From Odontocerum albicorne (lineage: Eukaryota > Arthropoda > Insecta > Trichoptera > Odontoceridae), in NCBI GenBank assembly GCA_949825065.1, contig OX463856.1, positions 14,879,238-14,943,237 on the forward strand: a DNA stretch of 64,000 nt, in the 5' to 3' direction. Every line of letters starts with the position of its first letter. Position 1 is the stretch's first letter. Below the pieces are notes generated by a model that was given only the letters and a program-made list of their open reading frames with translations, was not told the DNA's origin and ran no database searches. Below are positions 55,233 to 64,000 of this stretch, piece after piece. The translations under genes were made by a program, and so were the position numbers.

Positions 55233-56677
55233 TGTTACACTGATACCTAATTATTTAAATTTAGAGACAGCGTTACCTCCATTCAACAAAGGCAACAATA
55301 CTTCTGCAACTTTAATAATGGTTTTCTCACAATAATTACACTTACCCCGGTCTCAGCGGCACATGAAGAGAATTAAGAACAAGGATTCTTTGGTCTCAGA
55401 TCGCGTTGGGCTATCATAAATGAGATATGCTAAGCCTCCAAGTCATCAAACCGTGGACGAGGTGAATAACAGAAAGACACATACATTGGTGATAATACTT
55501 CGTTTAATTTAATGCAATTTGTTAAAAAAAAAACTCCGCATTAAAGCCGAGAAAAAATACAACAAAACCAGAATAGGCAGACTAACAATTGGGCTCGCAA
55601 GAGAGATTGATTCCTGTTCGATATTCATTACACACAAAAGATGGATATGAGGTACAGAGAAGTCAACAATGGGAGGTTACAATATAATGAATTCACTCAC
55701 CCCAAGATACCATGACTATCGATAAGGAACGGTAGCGTAGTGTCTATTCTCTCGGAACGGTGGAGGAACCTGAAGATTTCCCAAGAAAACAAAACCGGAA
55801 CGATGCCTCTGAAGATGATGATACAGCAAGCATCCTTTGGAGCTTCCCTCTGAGCAGCTACGGAACTCTTCCCTGGCCTCTGGCCTGGGAGAGGATCTCA
55901 GACCCGCAGTTATTTAAAGAACCGCTTATCGTAGTTTCTCGAAACTTTACTCGCTTCACGCCTGATGGCGCCAATAATAATCCAAGATTATTCCTCTTGA
56001 AATACTATTCCGCAGATAAATTTCCGCGTCAAGTGTACACTGAAGTGTGGGAAGAACTTTCACAAAAAAACTAATTATTAATTCGTATGCTCCCACCAGG
56101 AGATTATAACTCCGAACACAAGGTAACTGACCGATAACTTGAACGAATCAATTAATTATTAATTCGTATTTTCCCCGACTATGAACTGGTCATAAAAATG
56201 ACTCAACTCGCTGTCGTGACGGTCACCCTCGTAATGAAGCGCGGCGCGGGCACGCGTACCGGACCATCCTTACCGCCCGTGATGCAGTATGTATTATCCA
56301 ACCGTGTTTAGAAGCGAGTCGCTGATTGGCTCTTCTCTTGAACAGCCATAATCTCAACCAATTAGCTCATTGCATTTGATGACTCTTATAGTGACGCAAT
56401 TACCCCTGAGAAAGGTGTAATTCTTTATACCGGCGCGTTTTGGAATAGAGAATCTTCTAGAACCCGAGGATGATTGCATCATTCTTTGTCCTAATTACAA
56501 CTGCGTCCCGCTCGGACTCGCTATTATGCGTCATTATTTATCCGTCAAAATCATAACAAAGAAAAGTACGGTTCAATTCCGTTCGTAAGGGAATTCCATT
56601 TCGCGCGTATTTTTCCTTTGGATAAATTCCAAACTTCTCACTCGCTTTTTATGAGAAAAATTAATATACTCCTAACA
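55233..56677 (-). repeat. LTR (5' LTR of the minus-strand element)
   Basis: 1,445 bp, essentially identical to 47133-48578. Followed by the right target duplication attt at 56678-56681. Confidence 0.95.
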
Positions 56678-56681
56678 ATTT

Positions 56682-57084
56682 CTTATCATAAATTCGTTAA
56701 TTTTAATGACTAGATGAAATTATCATTGGGTGTAATTCTTAGTTGTTTATTTTTAGGTAAAACCTAGTACTTTGTAAGAGAAAAATTCACCCTTTAAACT
56801 AAGATTAATTTTCTTAAAAAATAATTATTATCTCCACTATCAACGAAACACTTTGATTGTTAAATTCGTGTCATTTTTTAACTAACTAAAATGTGTTGCC
56901 AATGTAACACATCATATCAAAATAAGAACAACTTTATTCAAGAATTATTCAAATGTTAAAAAATGTTGGATAACAATTAGTTTATTAGTAATTTATAATA
57001 ATATTTAGTTTTCCGTTTAATTTATGTCATAAATTTGATTTAATTAAATCTCATCGTTATTGGAAAAAAAGAAGCCGTTTATCA
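56682..57084. other. unassigned AT-rich sequence
   Basis: Nothing recognised. Confidence 0.5.
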
Positions 57085-57260
57085 TGATCACTGTCCTCAA
57101 TAAACTGAAGAAAATGTTGTCTCCTGATCCCGCTGTTCTTTAAGACCGTATCGCATATTCGAAGAATAATAAATATAATAAAAGTACAATTTGTAAAATG
57201 CTGTTTAGAGAGCAAACTCAGGATTCGAACCCACTTATAAATTTTGGTAAGACTTCCCAA
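57085..57260. repeat. SINE family B-like remnant
   Basis: gaagaaaatgttgtctcctg followed by atcccgctgttct resembles the family B tail (+), and aggattcgaacccacttata near 57220 a reversed B box. Decayed. Confidence 0.4.
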
Positions 57261-57812
57261 AATGGATTGTCTTTAAGTACTTTCTAAAGCTGCGCGCGCC
57301 ATCCATATATCTAGCACTAGGAGGCAGACCATTCTACGCTACGAGGACACCAACGACAATAGCTTTATCATGATACCCTACCAATTAGATTGATTTGGAA
57401 CAATTAATTTATTAGATGAAGATGGAATTGACCTTAAAGGCCTACTTCTCTGTGAAGGAACATCCTTCAGACACAGATTCGAAAGGTACAATGGAGACAT
57501 CCCATTAAGGGACTTGAATATAATGAGACAAATCCGGAAATCAATCTGTTCGCGACACTAAAGCCAGTGTAAACTTTTAGAAATGGACCGATATGGCAAT
57601 ATTTATGACTACCATATGTATATCAGCCTAGCATCTGCATTGAAAACATACTGGAGTCTAGAAATTCGTGAATCAATCAAGCCAGAATAAATAGACACAA
57701 TAATCAAGATGCGACACAAAAATTAATGAATTAAAGTTTTTATTACTCTTGTTAGAAGACATCAACACATAAATTTAATTTTCTCAGACTATAGAAACCT
57801 GGAGAAATCACA
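57261..57812. other. unassigned sequence
   Basis: Nothing recognised. Confidence 0.45.
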
Positions 57813-58605
57813 TTAACCAATTTCCCAATCAATGGAAAGCCGATACTCAAGATCGGCACCAAGGAATTGGATGCTATCTTTTGGAAATATACTAACTTCG
57901 ATAAGTTGAAGAGCACGATACGAATCAATCAATATATCCACCCATTTTTTCAGATATACAAAGTACTTCAAATATAGTACCACATATGGAAAAATAAGTA
58001 AATAGCAACATAAAGTAAAGTTATGATCTATAAAACATGTGTTTAACCTGTAATAACAGATACTATTGAAACTAGTATTGATGTCACACGAACGAAGGTA
58101 TTCCTCACAACATCCAAAATTAAGGTCTTGCGATGTATAACTGGTAAAATACTCTGATGTAGAATAAGAAATACTGAAATAATAAAAATGTTTTAAACTG
58201 AAAACATCGTAAAATGGGAAAACAAAGAATATGTCATTGGTAAAATCACGTTCAAAGAATGGGTAAGACCATGACTCCTTGTATATATAATATTTCATGA
58301 CTTCCCAAAAAAGGCGATCACCAGGCAGATCTTCAAATAGATAAAGACATAGCTGGCAGTCGACTTCCCAGAAATACTATAGAAAAAATAGATCATAAAT
58401 ATATTGCAAGAAGTGTCGAGAATTTCCATAAAGTCATACTGTAGCTCCTTCATTCCTAATCTATCCTTGTCACATACCTTCCCCGCTGTTTCTAAAATAT
58501 AGTCAAAGATGACGATTAGATTTATCTTTGTCGAACCTATTAATTTTCCTTGAAGAAATTCTCTTTTGTGACCTGTTCCATTGTTCTTCGTATCAATTGA
58601 AATTT
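57813..58605 (-). pseudogene. unrecognised coding-like region in two overlapping frames
   Basis: One minus frame is open from about 58605 to 58297 (no ATG start) and includes NLIVIFDYILETAGKVCDKD and GMKELQYDFMEILDTSCNIF. A second frame with ATG at 58298 runs 161 codons to 57813 and is rich in aromatic residues (SISYSTSEYFTSYTSQDLNF). Together they suggest a decayed gene with a frameshift near 58300, or chance ORFs in AT-rich DNA. I could not assign a family. Confidence 0.3.
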
Positions 58606-58828
58606 AAGGGATATTTTTGAATGAGCCTCTAATTTGGAAGCCGCATGTTATTGTCGGCATAATCAATTGTTTTAAGATGTTAAAAAGGAAGAATGGAAAC
58701 TTTCACATTCCTAAAAAGTAACAAGAGTACTCAAATTTATAGCTCTGACGACTTAGATTCAATTTCATTGAAACTTACGTAAATGTCAGTTTATTTATTT
58801 TAAATTTGTTGGGCCGCGGCGCCGGGAC

Positions 58829-59099
58829 AATTCAATGGCGTTTCGGTAAAGAGGAACAAGTCATCAATTACTTATTTTTCAGTTTGAAGTTTCGCAACAC
58901 TTGTATTCCTGAAATACAGACCTCAGGTCAATTTTAAAGGTAAACTTTGAATACTTAAATTATTTAAGTATTCAAAGTTTACCTTTAAAATTTACCTAAG
59001 GTCTGTATTTCAGGAATACAAGTGCTGCAAAACTTCAAACTGACAAATAACATAAGTAATTGATGACTTGTACCTTTTTATCAAAACGCCATTGAATTA
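58829..59099. mobile_element. palindromic MITE, ~131-bp arms
   Basis: Arms 58829-58959 and 58963-59099 are nearly perfect complements around a 3-nt centre (tta). They carry blocks such as tgaaatacagacctcaggtc and aaggtaaactttgaatactt. The outer ends begin aattcaatggcgttt. An almost loop-free palindrome of this size is a fold-back element and would extrude as a cruciform or, if transcribed, make a long hairpin RNA. Confidence 0.9.
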
Positions 59100-59384
59100 T
59101 ACTAATATATCCATGATATTTCGATAGATTGAGTAAGTCTGCCCAGCGTTTGAGTGTTTTAATTAAATTGTGTTAACATAATTTTTGCTGAGAGCTGTCA
59201 AATCTTATAAAGCAGATGTAGTTTGGACTTGTTGCATTATTTATGTATGTTTGTATGTGAATTTTGGCTGTGTAAATAAATTGTCTCAGAAAAGGCTACG
59301 AGCCAAGTGAGACAGCTGGCATACATAGTGTATCTTGCATGGAGTAAAACTATGTTAATATTTGAATGAATAAATGTACAATAT
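59100..59384. other. unassigned sequence
   Basis: Nothing recognised. Confidence 0.5.
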
Positions 59385-59595
59385 TACACTTTCATTTTAT
59401 ACAGTAAAACCTAGAGTAATTATTATCATGTGGCAATATCTTCCCGCCAACCAGAAATACGTTGAAGATGAATTAATTGAAAACCAGACTGAAAATCCTT
59501 TTAAAATAAATTGAGATTTGACAGCAATTAAACCTGTAACTTCCGGACTGGAAGACAGACTTTTAATCAACAAGGCAATAATTTGGCTCAAGGTG
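59385..59595 (-). repeat. tRNA-derived SINE, family A
   Basis: Reverse order: cactttcattttatacagta, ttatcatgtggcaatatctt, aaccagaaatacgttgaaga, then aattaaacctgtaacttccg (B box) and cttttaatcaacaaggcaat (A box). Confidence 0.75.
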
Positions 59596-60170
59596 AATTT
59601 GCGATTGTGAGTCATTAGGACAGAGGTTTGAAACCTTTTCAGGCTTACGGACCATATCCGACTTTTAATTTTGATGTTTTAGATAGGGAGTGTAAAAAAC
59701 TTTTCTTTTTCATTTTGAGGAGTTCAATTCTAAATAAAACAAAATATTCAAAATATGAAAAAAAAATCATACAATCTAAAAAATAAACATAATCAAGATA
59801 AAACAAAATATAGTTACTTAATACGTTAATAAAAAAATATATACAAAATCAAGTAAAAATAAAATATAGTTCATTTCTTACTCTCGTTTTGATAAGTGTC
59901 ACTTTTGCATGTGTAATTTTTCTGAATCACCTTGAAACCTGAGCAACAATTTTGAATTGAATCATGCTGACATCTCTCAGTCAATTGAGAAGAAAATTTA
60001 TTACTAAAGTTCATGATGGAAAATGCTTATTCGTAAATTATGTGCTATGAAATGCGACTTTTTTATCGCTCCTCTACCCATGTTGCTTGTAGGACCGCAT
60101 TAAATTTGCTTAAAGTGCGATCGTACACTCGTAAGAAATTCATACTTTGATAAAAAGGAGGAGTCCTTCA

Positions 60171-60221
60171 TCTGTTGGTGCCACGTTGGACTGAGAAAAG
60201 GATAACGGTGGCACCAACAGA
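60171..60221. repeat. 14-bp perfect hairpin
   Basis: tctgttggtgccac at 60171-60184 and its complement at 60208-60221, loop 23 nt. No U-run follows, so it is not a terminator-like structure. Confidence 0.7.
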
Positions 60222-60676
60222 AGGTAAGAGGTATTAAATATGAAGATAAACATAGAAAACCATATACGATTTAGGGAGTAATACATTTTTTTTAGAAATC
60301 GAAGAAAATTTTTAAACTATCCTTGGTCACCCACAAGGTCAAAATAGTCAATCGGGCTAGATTTAGTCTGATGAGTTGCATGGAGCTAATCCCTATTTTG
60401 TGAGATTGTCTTTTCCTCACAGTCCTACAAAATTGGATCTGCGGATTAATATGGATGCCCACGTAAATTGCAACATGGCAAAGGAACTATATATCATAAA
60501 TGAAAAAAATATGTCGTCTCCCGTAGCAGGCGTGAGGGAATGGGAGATTCGGTAATATAACAACCCAAGGAAATAATTTATAAGTGCGTGTTCCTTTGAG
60601 GATGACATCTAATGTGACAATTGTGGAGGACATTTTAGAAACGGTTGTTCCTTAATGGAGAGATGATGAGGATGAT

Positions 60677-61022
60677 TGTTGGTTTAATAAAACTCGTTTG
60701 AAATCGGAATATGGAAAGAGAGAAAGTTTATTGAGAGCGTATGTATTTATAATGTATAGAACGGCGCCGAAAATGTCACCGTCTCCCTTCGCCGGACACA
60801 CTGGTTATTGTCACGTGTTCCATATATATTTCATACTACGGTCTGTAGGAGAGGCAGGAGATATGTCGGCGTCTCACTCTCGTTGTTCGCTACTAGTGAG
60901 TTCAATGACCGCGCGGCGACCTTCGCCCAGCGCCGTCTCGCATTCCTTGCAGAGCGAGTTCAATGACCGAGCGACCAAAGATCGCCCCAGTGGGTTCAGT
61001 GACCGCACGCACGGTCGCTACA
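60677..61022 (-). mobile_element. solo LTR-like sequence, family L copy 2
   Basis: Reverse complement of 17459-17800, about 85% alike by eye. In plus orientation it runs from tgttggtttaataaaactcg to gcacggtcgctaca (TG...CA ends), 346 bp. It contains the same TATA-like and AATAAA elements. No clear target duplication was found. Confidence 0.65.
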
Positions 61023-61449
61023 ACATCAAATCCTTTGAGGATGACATCAAAAGTTGAAACAGACACCAAATACTACTAACATTTTCTTATTGTTACTAAA
61101 AACCATTTCGTCTACTGAAATACAAGCTATATAAATATATATGTGTACACGTATTTATTAATTAATTACGCAAACAAAATAAAATTTCCAAATATTCAAG
61201 TGATTTAGCATATGTACACGTATATATTGGTGTCGTTAATTATTTATAGACTGCAAAAAATGCACGTGTGGGCCGCATACCACCCGTAGGTAGCCAGTTA
61301 CTGATCCCTGCATACAAGTATATTTGATTGAAATTGCTTCTAGGATCTTTCACCATTTTTTATTATTTATGTATTTAATAAAAAAAAGCTGCCAATTGAT
61401 GATTTAGATATAAGACTTCTATATTCCGTATGGTAGTCGACATATCTCA
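61023..61449. other. unassigned sequence
   Basis: Apart from the hAT-like motif near 61262-61311, nothing is recognised. Confidence 0.4.
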
Positions 61450-61745
61450 ATTGGTTATTCGGACATGTTGAAGAGCGTGGCCGGCAGATAATACTGTCTT
61501 CGGCTTTAGTAATTTAGCCATCGGGCTAAGCACCACTGGAGTAGACATGAAACTCACGGTTCGTCAATGCACGTGTTGGAAATACTACTGCATGTAAAAG
61601 TACAACACACACATACACGCAATCGACACACGCAAGCATTGTTACACGACGAATTCGTTTATCAGTCTGTCATCGAGAATCAAACCCAAAACTTCAGGGT
61701 AGAAGTCAAGTGTTTTACCAACGAAGACACAGAGGTCTTTTTGTT
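61450..61745 (-). repeat. tRNA-derived SINE, family B, near full length
   Basis: Reverse order: ttcggacatgttgaagagcg, tggccggcagataatactgt, gcaccactggagtagacatg, atcgagaatcaaacccaaaa (B box) and ttttaccaacgaagacacag (A box). Confidence 0.8.
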
Positions 61746-62239
61746 TGGTTTCTTTATTTGATGTATTTTAAAAGCCAGGATACCAATTACTGTGTGAGAG
61801 ATAAAACAGGAGTTTGAATCAAACGTACTTTATATATAAAGCGTACATAGTAATGAAATAAATCAAAACAAACAATAAAATGTTTCAAATGCTACCAATG
61901 ACTAGGAAATATGTGAGAAGAAAGGAAAAAGAAATTAATGGGATGGGAAATAAGGAAAAATTCGCTACGTCATTCAAGAGGGATATACAGATTTTTAAGT
62001 CTTTTGTCTGTGGGTGGCAGTTTTTTCAAGTTGATCACTTCTAAAACACAAAAGTCTACCTCCACACCACGGATTCACCTTAATGTTTGCTTTCTTTCCT
62101 GATTCCAATTTGATCGCTCAGCACAATTTCATTACAATTAAGCGGAGAAATATTAAATAATTTGGTATTTATTTTTCTTTATTTATTTAACACTTTTATT
62201 GCAAATACAAATTTATTTAACACTTTTATCGCAAATACA
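61746..62239. other. unassigned sequence
   Basis: An approximately 35-bp phrase (tttaacacttttattgcaaa) is duplicated near 62184-62240. Nothing else seen. Confidence 0.45.
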
Positions 62240-62290
62240 ATCTGGCGGGCTTATTGCTAGGTGTCAGTCTCTTCCAATCAATCATACAAA
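62240..62290 (-). repeat. SINE A tail fragment
   Basis: tggcgggcttattgctaggt followed by gtcagtctcttccaatcaat corresponds to the reversed family A tail. Confidence 0.5.
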
Positions 62291-62469
62291 AGTAAATGAA
62301 GCAAGTAATAAGATCGCAAAAATATTCAAATGATGATTCATTTTTATGAATATATACATACTATAATGAAAGAAAGTGTGAGATATCATTAATCGAAGGA
62401 AAAGGAAGCGATGTTGGAGAGGAAAGAAAAAAAATTGGAATTAAACACGTTATATTCCTGACAAGAAAT

Positions 62470-62704
62470 TATGAGTTATTTCAGTCTCTTCTTAAAGTAT
62501 GCCAAGGATGGAGCGAGTTTAACATTTGTTTGTAACTGGTTCCAGAGTCTCACTGCATGGACAGTAAAGAACAACGTAAAAAAATAAGAACGGTGAACCG
62601 GAAAGACCAATAAACAATCTCTGTTTGAACGTAGCGCTAGTCCATGATTGGAAAGACGCTGAAAATTTTCGGCGAGCAAGATGGGCGGCGGGACAGTTAA
62701 ACAT
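62470..62704 (-). pseudogene. LINE C-terminus with AVRLWNQL motif
   Basis: The minus frame ends RSYFFTLFFTVHAVRLWNQL, then QTNVKLAPSLAYFKKRLK. This matches the terminal block (F-x-V-x-A-x-R-L-W-N-x-L-P ... S-L-x-x-F-K-x-x-L-K) of many arthropod and CR1/Jockey-like non-LTR retrotransposons. The upstream part is frameshifted (HLARRKFSA in another frame). Confidence 0.7.
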
Positions 62705-62723
62705 TTATATTGTAGAACTTTAT

Positions 62724-62903
62724 TTTATTACGTAATGATTTGACATTTTAAATGTGAAAAAATCTTCACAATAACTTAAAGTAACATACCTGTTTCGCTT
62801 TACAAAATCATAATGGTTCTGTAAAGCGAAACAGATCTGTCACTATGATTAAAGTTATTTTAGATTATGTCCAAATTTAAGTGTCAAATCATTTTGTAAT
62901 AAA
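62724..62903. mobile_element. palindromic MITE, ~85-bp arms
   Basis: The outer ends ttattacgtaatgatttgac and the complement of gtcaaatcattttgtaataa are complementary with a few mismatches. The inner 15 bp (ctgtttcgctttaca / tgtaaagcgaaacag) are perfect around a 15-nt loop. Same architecture as the element at 58829-59099 but unrelated in sequence. Confidence 0.85.
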
Positions 62904-63047
62904 GTGGTCATACATTTATACGATTTCGATTCTATTGTAATTTCCAAACAGATCTTTATTATAGGTCGCGAGAATATCTGATATTTTTCAGGAAACACGT
63001 TAAAAACAAATAACTAGTTGATACAATTATAAACCCAATAAATATGC

Positions 63048-63860
63048 ATGAAAATCGTAAAAAATATGTACACACTTACATATATTTGTTTAAATCATGT
63101 GCCAAGCATGTCAACCATTCAGCGTGTAATTAATAATTTTGAAAATTTGCATACACTGGAAGATAAAGCAAAGTCTGGGCGACAACATAGCCAACATATG
63201 CCAGAAATGTTGGTGAACGTCCGTGCACCTCTCATCGACGCCGTGCACAAGAATTGGGAATGTCTCCATCATGTTTGTTAAAAATTATCAAAAAAGATTT
63301 GAATTTTTATCCGTATAAAATTCAATTGATACAAGAGATACAGGAAAATGATCATAAACGGCGGCGAGATTGGAGTGTTCGGGTTTTACAGGTGGTATAG
63401 ACGACCACCATTTTTGGCAAAAAATCCTCATGAGTGACGAGGCACATTTCGACTTGGCTGGCTTTGTTAATAAACATAATAGCCGCTATTGGGGCACTGA
63501 AAATCCTCAATTGATACACCAACGACCATTACGCCCTCGTTGAGTGACTGTATGGTGCGCCATTAGGGCCGGTGGCATCATTGGGCCATATTTCTTTGAG
63601 GATGCTAGAGGCAATGCTGTAACAGTTAATGGTTATCGCTATCGTGACATGTTGGTAAAACTTTCTTGTGCCCGAATTGGATCAATTGGGCCTACATCAT
63701 ATGTGGTTCCAACAGGACGGTGCCACATCACACACAGCTCGTGCTACAAGCTGAAATAACACCAGTCTGCGATGATGTTATGAAAAATACGCTTGAAAGA
63801 GCTCGCGTTTGCACCACGGCCAGAGGTGGACACTTGACCTACATTATATTCCATACATAA
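63048..63860 (+). pseudogene. Tc1/mariner-type transposase remnant, several frameshifts
   Basis: N-terminal helix-turn-helix part (MSTIQRVINNFENLHTLEDK, then LIDAVHKNWECLHHVC) and, after stops, the catalytic region: first acidic residue in ILMSDEAHFDLAGFVNKHN, then RYWGTENPQLIHQRPLRPR, stop, VTVWCAIRAGGIIGPYFFED and AVTVNGYRYRDML. The second catalytic Asp survives in the frame encoding QQDGATSHTARA near 63710. The C-terminal ARGGHLTYIIFHT motif follows directly, so the segment holding the third catalytic residue has been deleted. It is a different family from the other mariner remnants and may extend past the window end. Confidence 0.85.
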
Positions 63861-64000
63861 TGGTAAACACCATATAATCAATCAATTAAATATAAATTGT
63901 AAGATTGTGTTTCATTTAAAAGTTATTCAAAAAAAATATCGGGTTGGAACATGAAACGCTCCCATATACAACTTCAGATGCGATCATTTTAGAAGGAAGC

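Larger units (their letters stand above)
47133..56677 (-). mobile_element. complete non-autonomous LTR retrotransposon, gag only
   Basis: 9,545 bp bounded by two direct LTRs (47133-48578 and 55233-56677), each starting TG and ending CA and differing by one indel and one substitution by eye. The host target ATTT is duplicated at 47129-47132 and 56678-56681. Transcription is on the minus strand: a primer-binding-site-like sequence is at the inner edge of the right LTR, a purine stretch at the inner edge of the left LTR, and Gag is minus. I find no RT, RNase H or integrase motif in the 6,654-bp interior; several kilobases are tandem repeats. A 4-bp duplication and a CCHC Gag suit a Gypsy-type element, but without pol the superfamily is not provable. 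The element is less AT-rich than its host flanks. Confidence 0.95.
59622..61311. other. two hAT-like terminal motifs
   Basis: Left: cagaggtttgaaaccttttc with ggcttacggacc at 59622. Right (minus, ending about 61310): cagggatcagtaactggcta. Both have the CAGxGxT(T/C) start of hAT elements. They are dissimilar to each other, so they probably mark two different decayed elements, not the two ends of one. Other repeats occupy the interval. Confidence 0.35.

Noticed and set aside
47133..56677. Segmental duplication in place of an LTR element
   Set aside because: The direct repeats start TG and end CA, are flanked by a 4-bp target duplication, and have primer-site-like and purine sequences at their inner edges with a Gag between.
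59622..61311. A single 1.7-kb hAT element
   Set aside because: The two end motifs are not complementary to each other, no matching 8-bp target duplication was found, and an unrelated LTR lies inside.

Overview
The window is AT-rich eukaryotic nuclear DNA from an animal, most likely an arthropod and probably an insect. The evidence is the mix of decayed Tc1/mariner transposases, several tRNA-derived SINE families, 5'-truncated LINEs, fold-back MITEs, minisatellites and one LTR retrotransposon. There are no operons, ribosome binding sites or closely packed ORFs, so it is not bacterial. I found no host protein-coding gene, rRNA gene or genuine tRNA gene that I can support. Species cannot be named from the sequence.

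Layout. 1-6 kb: a LINE C-terminus, 46-bp and 65-bp tandem arrays each linked to an inverted copy of the same dispersed repeat, a 34-bp array and a Jockey-like LINE tail. 6-14 kb: SINEs, a pogo-like MITE, LINE tails, a duplicated SINE plus 10-bp minisatellite unit, and a mariner fragment. 14-28 kb: sparse; an LTR fragment, a 5'-truncated LINE with an RT YADD motif between 13-bp target duplications, a perfect hairpin, a mariner with terminal inverted repeats and an internal deletion, and fold-back repeats. 28-47 kb: LINE tails, SINEs, a poly(A)-ended ORF, and a mariner N-terminus joined to a SINE. 47,133-56,677: a complete 9.5-kb LTR retrotransposon on the minus strand, with near-identical 1.4-kb LTRs, a 4-bp ATTT target duplication and a gag gene, but no reverse transcriptase or integrase that I can find. 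56.7-64 kb: palindromic MITEs, an inverted second copy of the 17-kb LTR, SINEs, a LINE tail and a third mariner-type transposase remnant.

How it works together: nothing here behaves as a host pathway. The element at 47-57 kb looks recently mobile and non-autonomous. It keeps LTRs, a primer-binding-site-like sequence, a short purine tract and Gag, and would need polymerase and integrase in trans. SINEs likewise depend on LINE enzymes, and only truncated LINE tails are present here. The two most unusual signals are the gag-only LTR element with its internal tandem amplifications, and a strong excess of the octamer TACGAGTA (21 occurrences by eye on both strands, all before 43.4 kb). The octamer might be excision scars of a mariner family whose inferred end is CGAG. 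Counts and boundaries were made by eye.
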